From assembly GCA_016234555.1 (NCBI GenBank), contig JACRBJ010000065.1, positions 182,868 to 246,867 of the forward strand: a DNA stretch of 64,000 bases, written 5' to 3'. This document shows positions 42,381 to 51,125 of the stretch, piece by piece. Source of the stretch: Chloroflexota bacterium (GTDB taxonomy: Bacteria; Chloroflexota; Anaerolineae; Anaerolineales; Villigracilaceae). Each line of letters begins with the position of its first letter. The stretch's first letter is position 1. The notes beneath the pieces were generated by a model that worked only from the letters and a program-made list of their open reading frames with translations, did not search any database and was not told the origin of the DNA. Made by a program: the position numbers and the translations under genes.

Positions 42381-42484
42381 ACAGAGTTCTTTGATGGATG
42401 ATTGGGAATTTGAAATCCGCAAGGTTGTGCGCGAGACGATTACCTGAAAGCGTTATAATATGGACATGGTTTAGGAGACAGGCT

Positions 42485-42733
42485 ATGTTTACCCATATTG
42501 CTTATAACAATGAAATTCTAGGTGGAAAGCCTCACATTATCGGCACGCGCTTGAGCATTGAATTTATCCTTGAATTGGTTGCCAGCGGCGCAACCAAAGC
42601 CGACATGCTGAAAGCCTATCCACAGTTGACCGCCGAAGCGATTGAAGAAGCGCTTCGATATGCCGCGCAATTTCCAGAAACAATCGAACAAGTCCTGAAC
42701 AAAAACGCAGGACTCTACAAACGGCTGGCGTAA
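42485..42733 (+). CDS. DUF433-domain protein (antitoxin-like)
   Basis: 82 residues. GGKPHIIGTRLSIEFILELVASGATKADMLKAYPQLTAEAIEEALRYA matches DUF433, a helix-turn-helix family often paired with DUF5615 PIN-like toxins in VapBC-like modules. No toxin gene is adjacent; the next gene is a RAYT transposase. It may be an orphan antitoxin. The start at 42485 follows AGGAGACAGGCT. Confidence 0.8.
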   Translation: MFTHIAYNNEILGGKPHIIGTRLSIEFILELVASGATKADMLKAYPQLTAEAIEEALRYAAQFPETIEQVLNKNAGLYKRLA

Positions 42734-42764
42734 AATGCGCTATTTGACGGCGGGAAAGTAAATC

Positions 42765-43322
42765 ATGAAGTTTGATCCACAAGAACATCATCGTCGAAGT
42801 ATTCGCCTGAAGGGATACGATTATTCGCAGGTGGGCGCGTATTTCGTCACCATCGTGACATGGCAGCGGGAATGTCTGTTCGGGGAAATTACGGACGGGA
42901 AAATGATGTTGAATGAAATCGGGGAAATCGTCCGCGAGGAATGGGAACGGACGGCGGCGGTTCGTCACAATGTGGAATTGGGTGAATATGTGATTATGCC
43001 GAATCATGTTCATGGAATATTGGTGTTTGTGGATAATGGCGTAGGGGCGACCCGACGGGTCGCCCCTACAACGACGACATCGCAAACATTACAACCTGGT
43101 TCATTGGGTGCGATCATGGCGCAATTCAAATCCATCGTCACAAAGCGGATTAACGGGTTGCAAAACGTGTCGGGACGTCCTATCTGGCAGCGGAATTATT
43201 ACGAACACATCATCCGCAATGAACGCGACATGGACAGGATTGCCCGTTATATCGAAGCCAACCCATTGCGTTGGATGGATGACGACGAAAACCCAAATCG
43301 TGTTGTTCCGTCGTCATCGTAG
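42765..43322 (+). CDS. REP-associated tyrosine transposase (RAYT, Y1/HUH)
   Basis: 185 residues of the IS200/IS605-like Y1 nuclease fold. The metal HUH motif is MPNHVHGILV and the nucleophile Tyr is in IWQRNYYEHIIRNERD; ANPLRW is the usual C-terminal signature. RAYTs cut and mobilise REP palindromes. A 29-bp palindrome lies within the gene at 43041-43069, coding VGATRRVAPT between the HUH and Tyr motifs, and a second copy provides the TAG stop codon. Both match the REP family scattered over the window, which is probably its substrate. Confidence 0.9.
   Translation: MKFDPQEHHRRSIRLKGYDYSQVGAYFVTIVTWQRECLFGEITDGKMMLNEIGEIVREEWERTAAVRHNVELGEYVIMPNHVHGILVFVDNGVGATRRVAPTTTTSQTLQPGSLGAIMAQFKSIVTKRINGLQNVSGRPIWQRNYYEHIIRNERDMDRIARYIEANPLRWMDDDENPNRVVPSSS
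43041..43069. repeat. REP palindrome inside the RAYT gene
   Basis: Arm GTAGGGGCGACCC, loop GAC, perfect complementary arm. It adds about ten residues to the transposase between its two catalytic motifs. Confidence 0.92.
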
Positions 43323-43347
43323 GGGCGACCCGTCGGGTCGCCCCTAC
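43319..43347. repeat. REP palindrome at the RAYT stop codon
   Basis: Same 13-nt arms as the copy at 43041, differing only in the central loop (GTC). The RAYT stop TAG is formed by bases 2-4 of the palindrome. Confidence 0.92.
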
Positions 43348-43378
43348 GGATACGTTGTATAATCGCATTATCGCGGAG

Positions 43379-44743
43379 ATGAACCCCAACTCCAAACGCC
43401 CCCTCAAAGTCTTCCTCTGCCACGCCCACCCTGACGCGGACAAAGTCCGCGCCCTGTACGCCCGCCTGAAAGCCGATGGCGTGGACGCATGGCTGGACAA
43501 GGAGAACATCATCCCAGGGCAGGATTGGGAAATGGAAATCCGCAAAGCCGTACGTGAGAGCGACATTGTGGTGGTCTGCCTTTCCAAACAATTCAGCCAG
43601 AAGGGATACCGTCAAAACGAAGTGCGGATTGCATTGGACGAGGCAAACCTGCAACCCGAAGGCGAGATTTTTGTCATCCCCGCGCGGTTGGAAGAGTGTA
43701 ATTACCTTGAAAGCCTGAAACGTTTTCACGGCGTGGACTTGTTTGAAGAACGCGGTTATGAATATTTGATGCGAGCCCTCCGCCTGCGGGCAGACAAGAT
43801 TGGCGCAGTCTTGCAATCGAAAAAGACTGGTTGGGCTGGCTTGACATTGCCAATCAAGAAAACCGATACGCAAAAACCCAAGCCTGTTGTTAAACCGCAA
43901 CCTACGCCAAAGCCAGAAGAACCCAAGCAAGTTGTCGCGGCATTTATTGGTGTTGTTGTAATTTTTGCTGTAATATTCGGCTTGCCGTGGAAGCAATGGT
44001 TTGTTGCCGCTCCTGATATTGCTACGGTCACGCCGACAAATACAGCAACTTATATAACCCCTCAGCCAACATTTACAAAAATCCCTTCAACCTCAACGTT
44101 TAACCCCGTTTTGCCTACAAAAACTGAGGTGCCAACTTTTACTCCAACTACAGTTCCCCTGCCAGAAGAAATTGTTGATGACAAGGGGATTACGATGCGC
44201 CTTATTCCAGCAGGGGCTTTTACGATGGGAAGTAATAGTGATAGTTCAAGTGACGAATACCCAGCGCACGAGGTACATCTTGATGCGTACTATATGGATA
44301 TTTATAAAGTCACTAACACAGCCTACAAAGAGTGCGTGAAAGTCAAAGTCTGTAAACAACCAATATTCACCAGCAGTTACAACTCCCCAGATTTTGCCCA
44401 AATGCCTGTAGTCTATATTAATTGGGACATGGCACAGACGTACTGTGAATGGCGAGGTTCTCGGTTACCAACTGAGGCAGAGTGGGAAAAAGCCGCAGGA
44501 AGCACATATGAGATTTATGATATGTTTAATAATGGTTCAGATTGGGTAGAGGATTGGTATGATATTTACCCAGGAGGAGATCCAAATTATTTATATTCAT
44601 ATTTATATGGACAAAAATATAAGGTGCTGCGCGGGGGATATTGGGCAGGTATAACCAATCGTGGATATAGAGAACCCTCTCATAAGATAGATGACCAGGA
44701 TTACTATTTGAGCTTCCGCTGTGCCCGTGACGCCGAACCCTAG
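43379..44743 (+). CDS. TIR domain - transmembrane helix - FGE-sulfatase domain fusion
   Basis: 454 residues. Residues 1-140 are a TIR-2-type domain (LKVFLCHAHPDADKVRALY, WLDKENIIPGQDWEMEIRKAV with candidate catalytic Glu, SDIVVVCLSKQFSQKGYRQNEV). A helix near 185-205 and a Thr/Pro linker follow. The C-terminus is a formylglycine-generating-enzyme/sulfatase-modifying-factor fold (MRLIPAGAFTMGSNSD, VTNTAYKECV, LPTEAEWEKAA, LRGGYWAG, SFRCARD). About 30-40 residues usually found between WEKAA and WVEDW, including the G-N-V-W-E-W core, appear missing. ATG 43379 is used, because the upstream frame starts at a TTG within a TATAAT box. Confidence 0.82.
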   Translation: MNPNSKRPLKVFLCHAHPDADKVRALYARLKADGVDAWLDKENIIPGQDWEMEIRKAVRESDIVVVCLSKQFSQKGYRQNEVRIALDEANLQPEGEIFVIPARLEECNYLESLKRFHGVDLFEERGYEYLMRALRLRADKIGAVLQSKKTGWAGLTLPIKKTDTQKPKPVVKPQPTPKPEEPKQVVAAFIGVVVIFAVIFGLPWKQWFVAAPDIATVTPTNTATYITPQPTFTKIPSTSTFNPVLPTKTEVPTFTPTTVPLPEEIVDDKGITMRLIPAGAFTMGSNSDSSSDEYPAHEVHLDAYYMDIYKVTNTAYKECVKVKVCKQPIFTSSYNSPDFAQMPVVYINWDMAQTYCEWRGSRLPTEAEWEKAAGSTYEIYDMFNNGSDWVEDWYDIYPGGDPNYLYSYLYGQKYKVLRGGYWAGITNRGYREPSHKIDDQDYYLSFRCARDAEP

Positions 44744-44850
44744 TCCCCTTTAATCCAACTTTATCTTTCCCAGTCCTCCGCATTCCCTAAGAACTCGGAG
44801 GACTATTTTCTATCCCCCATTCTCCATCTCCCCCAGAGTAAAATAGGGGC

Positions 44851-47349
44851 ATGCAAAAATACCTCCCTATCCTCCGCACCCGCCGAGAGCGGCGACTTGA
44901 AAAACAACGGAAATCTTCGGGTCGCGCGCGCGGCGCATTGCTTGGCTTTGGGATGGTCTTTTCGCTCGTCCTCGCTGCGTTAATTTTGCTGGGTGCGTTT
45001 GCCTACGCCGACGTCACCCGCGACCTGCCCTCGGTGGAAATCCTGCCGCGACTACTCAACCCGCCCGACGGACTTCTCCTCCAGCCCACGCGCATCTACG
45101 ACCGCACGGGGCTTCATCCGCTTTTCAGTTTCTCATCCGCTCCCGACGCATCCCGCCGTTACATCCCCATCAACGAACAAAACCCACAGCACATCCCCGC
45201 CAGCATGGTCAACGCCGTGCTTGCCGTCGCCGACCCGCGCTTCTGGTCGCACTCGGGCTACACCCTGCAAAAGCTCGACGACCCGAACGCGCACCCGACC
45301 ATCGCGCAAAAACTGGTCAGCGACTTGATTCTCTACAACGAAGAGCCGTCCCTGCGCCGTGCCGTCCGCGAGCGGATTCTCGCCGCGCAGATCACCGCCC
45401 AGTTCGGTCGCGGACAAATCATCGAGTGGTATCTCAACAGCGCGCACTTTGGCAGGTACGCCTTTGGCGCCGATGCCGCCGCCCAACTTTATTTTGGAAA
45501 ACCCGCCGACCAGCTCACGCCCGCCGAGTCCGCGATTTTGGCGGCAGCCAGCGAAACGCCCGCCCTCAATCCGCTGGATGCTCCGCAGGTGGCAACCCAA
45601 CGCGGGCGCGAAGTGCTCCACATGATGAATGGATTCAAACTTCTGAGCGACGAAGCGCTGGGACTGGCTCTGGCTGAGAATCCAATCTTCGCCAACTCGA
45701 CTCCGCCTCAGCCTGACTCTGCTTTCGTCAACCTTGTCCTCGCCCAAGCCGAGACTCAAATCCCGCGTGACCGAATCGAGCGCGGCGGATTGAACGTCAT
45801 CGCCACGTTGGATTACGACTTGCAGACTCAAGCCGCCTGCGCCACTGAAGTCTATGCCGCGCGGATGGCTGGTCTGCCCGAACCCAAAGCGGGTTGCCCC
45901 TCGGCGCGTCTGCTGCCTTCGCTGCCGCCTGCCGTCACCCTCGCGGATTCATCCGCCAGCGCGTTAATCCTCGACCCGAAGACGGGACAGGTACTGGCTC
46001 TGGTCGGTGAGACAGTTCAAGGCGTGGAAACACCTCTCGTAACCGCGCACCAGCCTGGGTCGAGTCTCGACGCCTTTGTCTATTTGACAGGATTCACCCG
46101 AGGCTTGAGTCCAGCCTCCTTAACTTGGGACATCCCCAACGAGTCGAACATCCAAAACTTTGACGGCGAATTTCACGGAGCGCTTCGTCTGCGGACAGCG
46201 CTGGCGAACGATTATCAGGTTCCTGTCGAGACGTTGAAGGGGCAGATGGGAATCGAAAACGTAACGAACATCGAGTCGTCGTTTGGGATTGCTTCGGGCG
46301 CGGATGTGACCATGCTAAAACTCGCGGGCGCGTACGGCGTGTTTGGCACGCAGGGCGTGTACTTTGGGCAAAACGTCGGCGACGACTTTGTGCCTGTGTC
46401 TGTGCTGAAAATCGAAACCGCCGACCACGCCTCCCTCCTCGATTGGACTCTGCCGCAGACAAAGCCCGTGTTGACTCCCGCGCTGGCGTATCTGATGACC
46501 AACGTCCTGAGCGACGAATCCACTCGCAGCAAGTCGATCCCGCTGGAAATCGGACGACCCGCTGGCGTCAAAGTCGGGCAAACGACGGACGGACGCGATG
46601 CCTGGGTGGTCGGGTACACGCCGTCGCATGTGGTCGTCACTTGGACGGGAATTCACGATGAAGGGGAAAAAGTGACTCCGCGATTCCCTGCTGTGCTCTG
46701 GAATGCATTGATGCAAACCGCTTCCGCCAACCTCCCCGCCGACGGCTGGACAGCGCCGCAAGGCGTTTCAACTGTCACGGTCTGCGACCCATCGGGGATG
46801 CTGCCCACGCGCGAATGCCCGAACCTGGTCAACGAGGTTTTCCTCAACGGCAGTGAACCCGTGCAAGCCGATAATCTCTTCCGCGAGTTCGACATCAACC
46901 GCGAGACGGGTCTGCTGGCAACCGTCTTCACCCCGCCAGAGCTAATCGAAAAACGGATTTACATGATTGTCCCCGAATCGGCTCGTGACTGGGCAATGAG
47001 CAAAGGCGTGGACATCCCACCAACGAATTACGATGCCATCATGCCTCCGTCCATCAAGCCGACAGCGAACATCACCTCCCCTGAATTGTTCGCAGAAGTC
47101 AGCGGCAAGGTGCAAATTCTCGGCACGGCTGCGGGAGAAAACTTCAGCTATTATCGTGTGCAAGTCGGCAAGGGACTCAACCCCCAAACATGGACTCAAC
47201 TCGGCAGCGACGCCATCACCCCCGTGGAAAATGGTCAACTCGCAGAGTGGGACACGACTGGTCTCAGCGGGCTGTATGCCGTCCAGTTGCAGGTGGTACG
47301 CTCAGATCAAATCGTAGATACGGCGGTGATTCAGGTGACGGTGAAATAA
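44851..47349 (+). CDS. class A PBP-like protein with degenerate catalytic motifs
   Basis: 832 residues: basic cytoplasmic tail, one transmembrane helix (32-54), GT51-like domain (about 80-260), penicillin-binding-like domain (about 360-680) and a C-terminal Ig-like segment. In GT51 the motif-I Glu is Ala (VADPRFWSH, A127), motif II is HPTIAQKLV, while E192 in IIEWYLN is kept. In the transpeptidase domain S-x-x-K reads SSLD (404-407), S-x-N reads DYQ and K-T-G reads KVG (574-576). It therefore looks unable to polymerise or cross-link peptidoglycan, and may be a structural or binding pseudo-enzyme. Confidence 0.85.
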   Translation: MQKYLPILRTRRERRLEKQRKSSGRARGALLGFGMVFSLVLAALILLGAFAYADVTRDLPSVEILPRLLNPPDGLLLQPTRIYDRTGLHPLFSFSSAPDASRRYIPINEQNPQHIPASMVNAVLAVADPRFWSHSGYTLQKLDDPNAHPTIAQKLVSDLILYNEEPSLRRAVRERILAAQITAQFGRGQIIEWYLNSAHFGRYAFGADAAAQLYFGKPADQLTPAESAILAAASETPALNPLDAPQVATQRGREVLHMMNGFKLLSDEALGLALAENPIFANSTPPQPDSAFVNLVLAQAETQIPRDRIERGGLNVIATLDYDLQTQAACATEVYAARMAGLPEPKAGCPSARLLPSLPPAVTLADSSASALILDPKTGQVLALVGETVQGVETPLVTAHQPGSSLDAFVYLTGFTRGLSPASLTWDIPNESNIQNFDGEFHGALRLRTALANDYQVPVETLKGQMGIENVTNIESSFGIASGADVTMLKLAGAYGVFGTQGVYFGQNVGDDFVPVSVLKIETADHASLLDWTLPQTKPVLTPALAYLMTNVLSDESTRSKSIPLEIGRPAGVKVGQTTDGRDAWVVGYTPSHVVVTWTGIHDEGEKVTPRFPAVLWNALMQTASANLPADGWTAPQGVSTVTVCDPSGMLPTRECPNLVNEVFLNGSEPVQADNLFREFDINRETGLLATVFTPPELIEKRIYMIVPESARDWAMSKGVDIPPTNYDAIMPPSIKPTANITSPELFAEVSGKVQILGTAAGENFSYYRVQVGKGLNPQTWTQLGSDAITPVENGQLAEWDTTGLSGLYAVQLQVVRSDQIVDTAVIQVTVK

Positions 47350-47358
47350 AAAACCTCA

Positions 47359-47426
47359 GCCACGAATTTCACGGATTTACGCGGATTGGAATAAAAAAAT
47401 CGGTGAAAATCCGTGAAATCTGTGGC
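47359..47426. repeat. MITE-like inverted-repeat element
   Basis: 20-nt ends (GCCACGAATTTCACGGATTT and a complementary right end, 18 of 20 matching) enclose a short AT-rich centre, 9 nt after the PBP-like gene. It resembles the ATCCGTGAA-type strings at 42260-42380. Confidence 0.65.
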
Positions 47427-47501
47427 AAAGAAATGGTTTGTCGTTTCACGTCCCGTTAAAAACGGTAGAGTCAAAAATATTTTATTGGTAAAGGAGACGA
47501 A

Positions 47502-47978
47502 ATGAATACTGGTATAGTTTTTGAGAATTTAATGATTGTTGGTGGACTTGGTTTTACTTTTATCGTTGTGAATGCCGTGTTTCTGGGCATCCTCTACTTT
47601 ACCCGTCGAAAGATGGATGCAGTTGCAAAATGGCCCTATGTCATGGGGACTGTAAAAACATCCACTACAGAGTATCGTTCTTCAGGCGATGGCGGAGCGA
47701 ACTATCCCGTTGTGCATTATTCCTATCAAGTAGGCGGACAACCCTACGAAGGCTATCGCATCGCTCCGGGCGGCGAAGTCGGCGGTATCGGCGCGGCGAA
47801 GGTAGCTGCCAGGTATCCCGTGGGTGCACACGTACAGGTATTCTATAATCCACAGAATCCATCCGAAGCATTTCTGGACAAGAAAGCCCACAGTCAGATC
47901 ATCATGTGGATTGTCCTGGTCGTCGTGGATTTGAGTTTGTGTGTGTTTGCTCCAGTGATGTGGTGGATATCCAGGTAA
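47502..47978 (+). CDS. DUF3592 membrane protein, second copy
   Basis: 158 residues. Helices near 10-38 and 132-155 bracket a beta domain with the DUF3592 signature (YVMGTVKTSTTEYRSS, YPVVHYSYQVGGQPYEG, YPVGAHVQVFYNPQNPSEAFLD). Function is unknown. AAAGGAG precedes the ATG. Distant paralogue of the protein encoded at 3406. Confidence 0.8.
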   Translation: MNTGIVFENLMIVGGLGFTFIVVNAVFLGILYFTRRKMDAVAKWPYVMGTVKTSTTEYRSSGDGGANYPVVHYSYQVGGQPYEGYRIAPGGEVGGIGAAKVAARYPVGAHVQVFYNPQNPSEAFLDKKAHSQIIMWIVLVVVDLSLCVFAPVMWWISR

Positions 47979-48002
47979 TCTAATGACTGGGTAATTGTCA
48001 AT

Positions 48003-48818
48003 CTAAAACAGCGAGTCGTAGTCCACCTTTGGAAAGATGGTCAGTTTTCCGCCGACGGTAGCATCCAACACTTCACGCCCCGATTTCTGGTAGAAGTCGC
48101 GGGCGAGGGCGTAGCCGATTTCGGAGGTGTCAAGGTCGGGCAACTGCCAGCGGATTCCCTTGCCGAAATAGTTGGGCGAAACGTGGTTGGGATCGTCGCC
48201 CGTCGAGACAACGGTCTTGTTTGCCTCGCCTTTGGATGTGAAGTTGTGATCCACACCGATCAGGATTACCTGTTGAATACCCATGTGAAAGGCAAGTTGC
48301 AGCGCCACGTTGGTAACTGTCGCGCTCTCCCAAACCCGTCCGCGCACATCGGGCGAGAAGCGTGGACCCGTATAGGAGGTATAGAGGAAGGTTGGGATTT
48401 TGGCAATTGGCAATTGTGGATCGAAGTGACGATGCGAGCGCCAGGCAAGAAACTTGGGCATGGGAAGTGCGAGGATATCTGCACTGAATTGTTCGATGAC
48501 AAGGTCGTTGATGGAGCAGAAATACGTGGTTTGAAATCCCATTTCAGAGAACATCACGTAGATGCGGTTCATGCCGAAGGTAATTTCGTTTTTGAGTTTC
48601 GAGAGATCGGTCTGTTTGAGGCTGGGACCGTTGCCGATGATGAAGGCCCGCTTTCCCTTGTGGACATCCTTCAACTCCGCAAGGCGGCGGATGCTCTCAC
48701 GCCGCCAGGGATGCAGATAAGCGGCTGGCAACTGCGGCAGGCGGCGGATTCCGTCGTAGGTATCTCGCGCAAATTGAAGCGCGGGCGCTGGCAAAATGGA
48801 TTTGAGAGTCTGTTTCAT
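48003..48818 (-). CDS. DUF115 / 6-hydroxymethylpterin pyrophosphokinase MptE-like protein
   Basis: 271 residues. KGKRAFIIGNGPSLKQTDLSKLKNEITFGMNRIY is the GNGPSL motif of DUF115 proteins, and GIQQVILIGVDHNFT is the second conserved block. Related proteins act in flagellin or surface glycosylation and in archaeal pterin metabolism; here neighbours suggest an envelope glycan role. Its ATG overlaps the previous stop. An in-CDS heptamer array (48400-48420) encodes PQLPIAKIP. Confidence 0.75.
   Translation of the reverse strand: MKQTLKSILPAPALQFARDTYDGIRRLPQLPAAYLHPWRRESIRRLAELKDVHKGKRAFIIGNGPSLKQTDLSKLKNEITFGMNRIYVMFSEMGFQTTYFCSINDLVIEQFSADILALPMPKFLAWRSHRHFDPQLPIAKIPTFLYTSYTGPRFSPDVRGRVWESATVTNVALQLAFHMGIQQVILIGVDHNFTSKGEANKTVVSTGDDPNHVSPNYFGKGIRWQLPDLDTSEIGYALARDFYQKSGREVLDATVGGKLTIFPKVDYDSLF
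48400..48420. repeat. short heptanucleotide array (TTGGCAA) in CDS
   Basis: Two exact TTGGCAA units and one variant with 7-nt spacing inside the DUF115 gene. Confidence 0.5.
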
Positions 48819-49168
48819 TGTGGAAGGAATTCCCTGCGAAGAGCGATCAAAAGCCCAAGCATGAGGAGGTTGAGTAAAACAAAAAGCAGGTCAACCAGCC
48901 CAAACTGGTCGAAGATGGTGAGGACAATGTTGAGGCTGAGAAGGGTCACAGCAGCCCAGAAGATGGCGGGCTTCCGCGCCTTGATGAACAATCCACAAGC
49001 GAGCATGGCAAGGGCGTCGCCAAGCATCAGGATGGCATAGAACATGCGGATAAAGTCCATATCCGCGCGGACTCCCACGCGAAACATGGATCCCACGCCC
49101 AACGCCATCAGCACAACGGCAGTGAAGAAAAACAGGTATTGAACAAAAGTTGGCAGGTTTCGTTTCAT
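48815..49168 (-). CDS. small membrane protein, four helices
   Basis: 117 residues made almost wholly of four hydrophobic helices (LPTFVQYLFFFTAVVLMALG ... LLNLLMLGLLIALRREFLPQ). Start 49168 overlaps the preceding stop by 4 nt and its stop overlaps the DUF115 start, so the three genes are coupled. It looks like a shortened paralogue of the upstream gene. Function unknown. Confidence 0.7.
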   Translation of the reverse strand: MKRNLPTFVQYLFFFTAVVLMALGVGSMFRVGVRADMDFIRMFYAILMLGDALAMLACGLFIKARKPAIFWAAVTLLSLNIVLTIFDQFGLVDLLFVLLNLLMLGLLIALRREFLPQ

Positions 49169-49572
49169 GGCCTGGGAAAATATTGCCTGAAGAGCGAGGC
49201 GATCGCCCAGAGGATGAGCAGGTCGATCAAAAACGAAAGCAGGAAGAAAAGGTCGAGAATGTTCATCAGGCTCGGGATGGTGTTCAAGAGAATCGCCGCC
49301 ATCGCCAGAATGTACGTCCATATTTGGGGCTTGCCGAGTTTGAGCCCGCTGAAAAGGAACAGCCCCGCATTGACAAAAACGAAGAGGGTCACGATATCTG
49401 CCGAAGTTGTGTTTTTGTTTCTCACCGCCATGTCGTAATAGACATATATCCCATAACCGAACCAAAGGACGGCATTCAGGATGAAAAGGACCCGTCCCAG
49501 GGTAATTTTCCACGGGTCGGGTTTGTTTCGTCTCTTGGACGGTGGTTCAAGTTTTTTTGCTTTTCTGCTCAT
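49165..49572 (-). CDS. small membrane protein, four helices, basic N-terminus
   Basis: 135 residues. A basic, Pro-rich N-terminus (MSRKAKKLEPPSKRRNKPDPW) precedes four helices, giving an inside-facing tail. It shares layout with the following gene. Neighbours are an SDR and a DUF115 protein. No family recognised. Confidence 0.7.
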   Translation of the reverse strand: MSRKAKKLEPPSKRRNKPDPWKITLGRVLFILNAVLWFGYGIYVYYDMAVRNKNTTSADIVTLFVFVNAGLFLFSGLKLGKPQIWTYILAMAAILLNTIPSLMNILDLFFLLSFLIDLLILWAIASLFRQYFPRP

Positions 49573-49608
49573 GGTTCATTTTCGGAAGCAGGGCTTCCGA
49601 ATTCCAAT

Positions 49609-50370
49609 CTATTCAGTGCTCAACCTAGCGGTCGCGCCGCCGTCCACGACCAGCGCCTGACCTGTCATGAAGGACGATTGCTCGTTATCGGCGAGGAAGT
49701 AAATGGCATGGGCGATCTCTGCGGGAGTCCCCACCCGCCCGTTGACCGTCTTGCGCGCAAGGTTGTCAAGCCGCGCCTGGACGTTGTCGCCGCCGAGATG
49801 TCCGCGTTGGAGTCCGGCGCGGAGCATGGGCGTATCCACTGCGCCAGGCAAAACCGCGTTGGCGCGGATATTATCGGGCGCGAGTTCGATTGCCATGGCG
49901 CGGGTCAGGGCGAGAAGTCCGCCTTTGGATGCGGCGTAGGCGGCGATGTTGGCGGAGGTCTGAATCGCATGGACGGAGGAAACGTTGACCACGCCCGCGC
50001 CGCCCCGCGCTTTGAGCAGGGGATGCGCCAGTTTGACGCCGAGGAATACCGAGCGCAGGTTCGCGTTCATGACCGAGTCCCATTCCTCGACGGTCGTCTC
50101 GACCAGCGGCTTGGCAATTTGCAAGGCGGCGTTATTGACCAGCGCGTCGAGCGTGTCGGTGAAGGCATGAGCCTTCTCGAAGATGGCTTGCATTTCTTCG
50201 GGGCGGGCGATGTCAGCCTGGATGAAAAGCCCGTTCTGCGGGAAGTCCGCGCCGAACTCTGAGCGGTCCACGCCGATGACGCGCCAGCCATTTTCGGCGA
50301 ATAAACTGACAGTTGCGCGACCAATTCCGCCCGCCGCGCCGGTGATGAGGAGGGTTCGATTATTTGACAT
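49609..50370 (-). CDS. SDR-family oxidoreductase
   Basis: 253 residues with a complete SDR active site: TGAAGGIG cofactor loop, NNAA, catalytic Ser in VVNVSSVHA, Y-A-A-S-K in AAYAASKGG, and DTPMLR after the PG turn. It should reduce or oxidise a small alcohol/ketone using NAD(P). Substrate unknown. It heads a run of four same-strand genes ending in the DUF115 gene. Confidence 0.9.
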   Translation of the reverse strand: MSNNRTLLITGAAGGIGRATVSLFAENGWRVIGVDRSEFGADFPQNGLFIQADIARPEEMQAIFEKAHAFTDTLDALVNNAALQIAKPLVETTVEEWDSVMNANLRSVFLGVKLAHPLLKARGGAGVVNVSSVHAIQTSANIAAYAASKGGLLALTRAMAIELAPDNIRANAVLPGAVDTPMLRAGLQRGHLGGDNVQARLDNLARKTVNGRVGTPAEIAHAIYFLADNEQSSFMTGQALVVDGGATARLSTE

Positions 50371-50483
50371 GGTTTTCCTTTCAAACGGATTTCTTAATGC
50401 GCGATATATAGACTACTAATTACACATTACAGGGTGGCATGTTAGGGCAAGGACGCTCTGGTAGAAAACAGGCACCACATTGA

Positions 50484-51065
50484 TTACCATCCCAAGACAT
50501 ATACTCGAAAAATATTCCAGCTACTAAATATGAAACACCAAACCGTAGGAGCCTCTTGTGAGGATATATAAAGTGAGGACAATACAGTTTCAACAAAGCC
50601 AAGCGGGTAGTTTTTTACGGCGCTCATTGTGGCGCAATATTCTTCTTTAACACAGTCCTTATTCAATCCATTCCCTATAAACACATGCTCTAGTTCATGC
50701 CTAGCAACAAAGTACTTCCCTTCACTGCTTAAATTATCTCTTACAAATATCATGCCATCCTCGCACACTATACCATTAAGCCCAGGCATATCTTCATATT
50801 TTGTCAAATTGACGGCTTGATCGATATCTTCCCTGGATGGTTCCATGTTTTGTTGCTTTTGCTTGATTATAGATTGGACAGCGTAGATTCTATTTTGATT
50901 TACAGGATAATAGTTTGTATCACACACCAACACGTCTTGATGGTGCCAATCCGTTACTGGACATTTATAATATCTACTGCCTATTTCCAAAAACGCAAAA
51001 ACAATAGCGATGAACAGCGCTGTACCTGCAAGGAGTTTTCTTAACAGCATTATTATTCTCTTCAT
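50484..51065 (-). CDS. membrane-anchored HExxH protein
   Basis: 193 residues. An N-terminal hydrophobic helix (AGTALFIAIVFAFLEIG) would place the rest outside the cytoplasm. ARHELEHVFIGNG carries a zinc-type HELEH motif, with CVKEEYCATM downstream offering a possible third ligand. Four to six Cys suggest disulfides. It may be a small metalloprotease but no family is recognised. Base composition is clearly more AT-rich than its neighbours, which suggests transfer. Confidence 0.6.
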   Translation of the reverse strand: MKRIIMLLRKLLAGTALFIAIVFAFLEIGSRYYKCPVTDWHHQDVLVCDTNYYPVNQNRIYAVQSIIKQKQQNMEPSREDIDQAVNLTKYEDMPGLNGIVCEDGMIFVRDNLSSEGKYFVARHELEHVFIGNGLNKDCVKEEYCATMSAVKNYPLGFVETVLSSLYISSQEAPTVWCFIFSSWNIFRVYVLGW

Positions 51066-51125
51066 ATGTCGCCGAGTTTAGAACGTTCAATATGTGATCT
51101 GAGGGAATAAAGCTCGGAACATATC

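Noticed and set aside
43319..43378. TTG start at 43355 for the TIR-FGE protein
   Set aside because: The codons that follow coincide with a TATAAT box immediately after a REP palindrome; the ATG at 43379 is the more likely start.
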